NCBI GenBank assembly: GCA_949372755.1
Contig: CASIBO010000010.1
Span: 1-64,000, forward strand
Source: UBA9926 sp018645765
Lineage (GTDB): Bacteria; Pseudomonadota; Gammaproteobacteria; Pseudomonadales; Azotimanducaceae
Direction of reading: 5' to 3'
Length of the DNA: 64,000 bases
Part shown: positions 62,814 to 64,000 of the stretch, in pieces
How the letters are laid out: each line of letters begins with the position of its first letter
Position numbering within the stretch: the stretch's first letter is position 1
Notes under the pieces: model-generated
What the model was told of the DNA's origin: nothing
What the model saw: the letters and a program-made list of their open reading frames with translations, nothing else
Database searches by the model: none
Position numbers and translations under genes: made by a program

Positions 62814-64000
62814 AACTGCAGTTGCGTTAACGTGTAGTACAGTCCGCGCAAACGCATCAGTTCTGCGTGGGTGCCGACTTCTCGAATCTCCCCATGCTTC
62901 AAGACAACAATTCGATCGGCTCCTTGAATGGTTTGTAGTCGGTGGGCGATCAAAATAGCCGTCCGCCCCTTCGTCAAATGTTTGAGTGCGGTTTGAATTT
63001 TTTGTTCGGTTTCAGTATCGATGCTGGCAGTTGCCTCATCCAACACCAATATTTCTGGGTCGCTCGCGAGGACCCGTGCGAAAGACAGTAGCTGCCGCTG
63101 GCCTTGGGACAAATTCTGCCCGCGCTCTTGAAGCTGTGTATCATAACCTTCTGGCAGCGCTTGAATGAAGTCGTGTGCCTGTACCCAATGGGCGGCCTTA
63201 ATAGCGTCAGCTCGAGTGATGTTTGGGTTGCCCAGTTGAAGGTTGTCAAGTACGGAGCCGGCAAAGATGTGGAAGTCCTGCAGCACAACACCGACCCGGC
63301 GCCGAATGTCTGATGATCGGATGCGATTGAGGTCGATGTTATCTAGGAAGATGCTTTGGTCGGGAAAATCATAGCTCCGAGCAAGCAGCCGAATTAAGGT
63401 GCTTTTGCCTGAACCGGTTGGGCCAACGATTGCAATTTTTTCGCCGGGTTCGATCACCAGGTTGAGGTTTTTTAAGATGGGTTGATTGGGTTCATAGCCA
63501 AAGGTTAGCGCTTCAAAGCGAATGCCGCCGCTGAGCCGGACGGGGAGTGTCAGCGCGACCTTGGGCTCTCGGATTTGCTCATCCCAATCCAGCGCCTGAA
63601 AGATGCGCTCAGCACTGGCCATGGCTCGAAAGATGACGTTGTATTGCTCCCCCAGAACGCGGATCGGTCGGATAAACATGTCGATAAACTGCGTGAACAG
63701 AATCAGGCTGCCGAGAGAGATTGTTTCTTGGATGACATCGCCGCCGCCAATCCACAGAATCGCGGCAAGCGCCATATTCACCATGTTCTGCATGAAGGCG
63801 CCGTAACCTGTTTCCAGTTTAATTGCCGTAACTTCTTGCTGTTGATTAACCTTATTGACCGATTTGTAAAGCGAGAGGTTGATCGCCTCACGATTGCTCA
63901 GCTGTACGACCTGAATGCCGGATAGATTCTCTTGAAGGTTCTGATTCAATTGCGACAGGCTGTTGCGAATTTGCCGATAGACCTGCCGGGTCGCCATCCG
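62789..64000 (-). CDS. ABC exporter half-transporter (5' part outside the window)
   Basis: The last about 403 codons of a half-transporter that fuses membrane helices to an ATPase; the N-terminal part is beyond the window. The visible portion has the end of the membrane domain (GSLILFTQFIDMFIRPIRVL) and an intact ATPase: Walker A GPTGSGKST, signature LSQGQRQLLSFA, Walker B ILVLDEATAS and switch His AHRLQ. It resembles MsbA/MdlB-type heterodimeric exporters. The ATG at 63997 is probably an internal Met, not the start. A partner half-transporter may lie just outside. Confidence 0.85.
   Translation of the reverse strand, partial: RMATRQVYRQIRNSLSQLNQNLQENLSGIQVVQLSNREAINLSLYKSVNKVNQQQEVTAIKLETGYGAFMQNMVNMALAAILWIGGGDVIQETISLGSLILFTQFIDMFIRPIRVLGEQYNVIFRAMASAERIFQALDWDEQIREPKVALTLPVRLSGGIRFEALTFGYEPNQPILKNLNLVIEPGEKIAIVGPTGSGKSTLIRLLARSYDFPDQSIFLDNIDLNRIRSSDIRRRVGVVLQDFHIFAGSVLDNLQLGNPNITRADAIKAAHWVQAHDFIQALPEGYDTQLQERGQNLSQGQRQLLSFARVLASDPEILVLDEATASIDTETEQKIQTALKHLTKGRTAILIAHRLQTIQGADRIVVLKHGEIREVGTHAELMRLRGLYYTLTQLQFQDVSRSP

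Noticed and set aside
1..64000. tRNA, rRNA, CRISPR, insertion sequence, prophage or riboswitch
   Set aside because: Read through on both strands; no cloverleaf, repeat-spacer array, transposase or conserved leader was recognised.

Overview
The window reads as chromosome of a free-living, probably marine, gammaproteobacterium. Evidence for this is inference from gene content: an isocitrate dehydrogenase kinase/phosphatase (AceK), PurT, a pstSCAB-phoU operon of the usual proteobacterial order, an RND pump, a TolC-type channel, a GGDEF protein, two sulfatases of unrelated folds and many acyl-CoA, short-chain dehydrogenase and MFS genes. Genes are dense, with many 4-bp ATGA/GTGA overlaps. I see no tRNA, rRNA, insertion sequence, prophage or CRISPR array.

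Layout. 1-8.5 kb: a receiver-kinase hybrid, a small HExxH membrane protein, then a catabolic run (enoyl-CoA hydratase, SDR, metallo-beta-lactamase-fold alkylsulfatase-like protein, large arylsulfatase-type enzyme). 8.7-14.5 kb: the phosphate uptake operon pstSCAB-phoU on the minus strand, divergent from a coiled-coil porin. 14.6-15.7 kb: a GFA-type zinc protein and a gene-poor stretch with a G-quadruplex-like tract. 15.7-19.6 kb: an exported S9 peptidase, then a two-gene module whose first gene is a UGSC-motif selenoprotein with an in-frame UGA. 19.8-29 kb: an FAD-linked D-2-hydroxyacid dehydrogenase, a CmcJ/NvfI-like oxygenase, an acyl-CoA ligase overlapping a fused HD/2-oxoglutarate phosphonate-type oxygenase, two MFS carriers and PurT. 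29-40 kb: SDR, zinc alcohol dehydrogenase, acyltransferase, a large TPR-CHAT protein with TolC, a YegD-type Hsp70, an AhpD-like protein and an alpha/beta hydrolase. 40.3-45.7 kb: an RND pump operon led by a GntR/FCD regulator, with seven 14-bp-phased operator-like repeats upstream. 45.9-64 kb: AceK, nitroreductase, a cis-prenyltransferase with DGNRR signature, FHA-GGDEF, membrane lipid proteins, Sir2, two coupled MFS carriers, a 59-residue small protein, a GAF histidine kinase, an LLM-class oxidoreductase, MATE, CDP-alcohol phosphotransferase, a lactonase-like propeller and a truncated ABC exporter.

The most notable system is the UGSC selenoprotein module (17983-19622): the UGA sits exactly at the U of U-G-S-C, a SECIS-like hairpin follows with its loop 20 nt downstream, and the reading frame after the UGA ends in an ATGA overlap with a second, unrecognised gene. 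Second is the single-chain fusion of PhnZ/TmpB-like and PhnY/TmpA-like oxygenase domains (23958-25274), in which all six PhnZ di-iron ligands are visible; this lies in the same window as the phosphate uptake operon. Third is the tandem operator array upstream of the GntR-RND operon.
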